This document shows, piece after piece, positions 7,346 to 7,492 of a stretch of 7,492 nucleotides of DNA. The notes beneath the pieces were generated by a model, which saw nothing but the letters and a program-made list of their open reading frames with translations, searched no databases and had not been told where the DNA came from. Position numbers and translations under genes: made by a program. The stretch lies in contig JANWLJ010000026.1 of the NCBI GenBank assembly GCA_025450955.1, positions 1 to 7,492 of the forward strand, written 5' to 3'. The stretch is from Polyangium sp. (in: bacteria) (lineage in GTDB: Bacteria; Myxococcota_A; Polyangia; Palsa-1104). Positions within the stretch are counted from its first letter, which is position 1. Each line of letters starts with the position of its first letter.

Positions 7346-7492
7346 CTCGCCCGGCCCCGGCCCGCCTCCGACTCCACGTCCTGGAAACGCTTCTCGACCT
7401 GCGACAGGTCGGTGCCGGCGAGATCCTCCGGGCGGATGACGATCCGCAGCTCGGGTGTGAGCGCGGGATTTCGGCGGCAGGCGTCGATGAAC
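7342..7492 (-). CDS. C-terminal end of an unrecognised protein (partial)
   Basis: Forty-nine codons enter from the window edge in the frame starting FIDACRRNPALTPELRIV and end at TGA (7344-7342). The mixed, charged composition and G/C third positions look coding. The other open frame here is Arg/Pro/His/Gly-rich, as expected of a shadow. The segment continues IRPEDLAGTDLSQVEKRF and ends Gly/Arg-rich (EAGRGRAR). I do not recognise a family. The final part (KRFQDVESEAG) could be the end of a carboxypeptidase-regulatory-like repeat. In that case this and the following ORF would be a single protein interrupted by a frame change in the G/C run at about 7346-7368. Confidence 0.55.
   Translation of the reverse strand, partial: FIDACRRNPALTPELRIVIRPEDLAGTDLSQVEKRFQDVESEAGRGRAR

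Overview
The window is a gene-dense, high-GC bacterial segment with strong G/C at third codon positions. It looks like a myxobacterium or close relative (Myxococcota, formerly deltaproteobacteria). The evidence is a eukaryotic-like Ser/Thr kinase with the myxobacterial-style 'CGGMAEI' nucleotide loop, a carboxypeptidase-regulatory-like Ig domain, an extended PrkA and an ExbB/ExbD motor. The taxon is inferred from gene style; no rRNA or marker gene is present.

Left block (1-3944, all minus strand, read right to left). The order is a small secreted DsbD-alpha-like Ig-fold protein (3944-3528), PrkA (3523-1238), an ExbB/TolQ proton-channel subunit (1200-499), its ExbD/TolR partner (from 499, still open at the window edge), and the first 20 codons of an exported protein (from 60). 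Gaps are 4 nt between the first two genes and 37 nt before exbB. The exbB stop and exbD start overlap by 1 nt. This looks like one operon, perhaps with an internal promoter just before exbB. It joins a cytoplasmic AAA+/kinase stress protein to an inner-membrane proton-driven motor and two exported proteins. The usual PrkA partners YeaH and SpoVR are not in the window.

Centre (3945-5528). A 57-bp divergent intergenic region holds two overlapping dyads and separates the left operon from a plus-strand Ser/Thr protein kinase (4002-5528). The kinase has a complete set of catalytic motifs. Its disordered C-terminal tail carries four copies of a 'TRIL' motif whose coding DNA shares an identical 12-nt core.

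Right block (5556-7492, minus strand). Read right to left, this holds the C-terminal end of an unrecognised protein (7492-7342), an 88-residue carboxypeptidase-regulatory-like domain ORF overlapping it by 4 nt (7345-7079), and a K+/H+ antiporter of the CPA1/NhaP2 type with a C-terminal RCK_C domain (7058-5556, probably TTG start). The antiporter converges on the kinase across 27 bp containing a possible bidirectional terminator hairpin. The first two ORFs may be one gene split by a single-base loss in a G/C run.

No tRNA, rRNA, CRISPR array, insertion sequence or integrase is seen, and no stretch over 300 bases lacks a gene.
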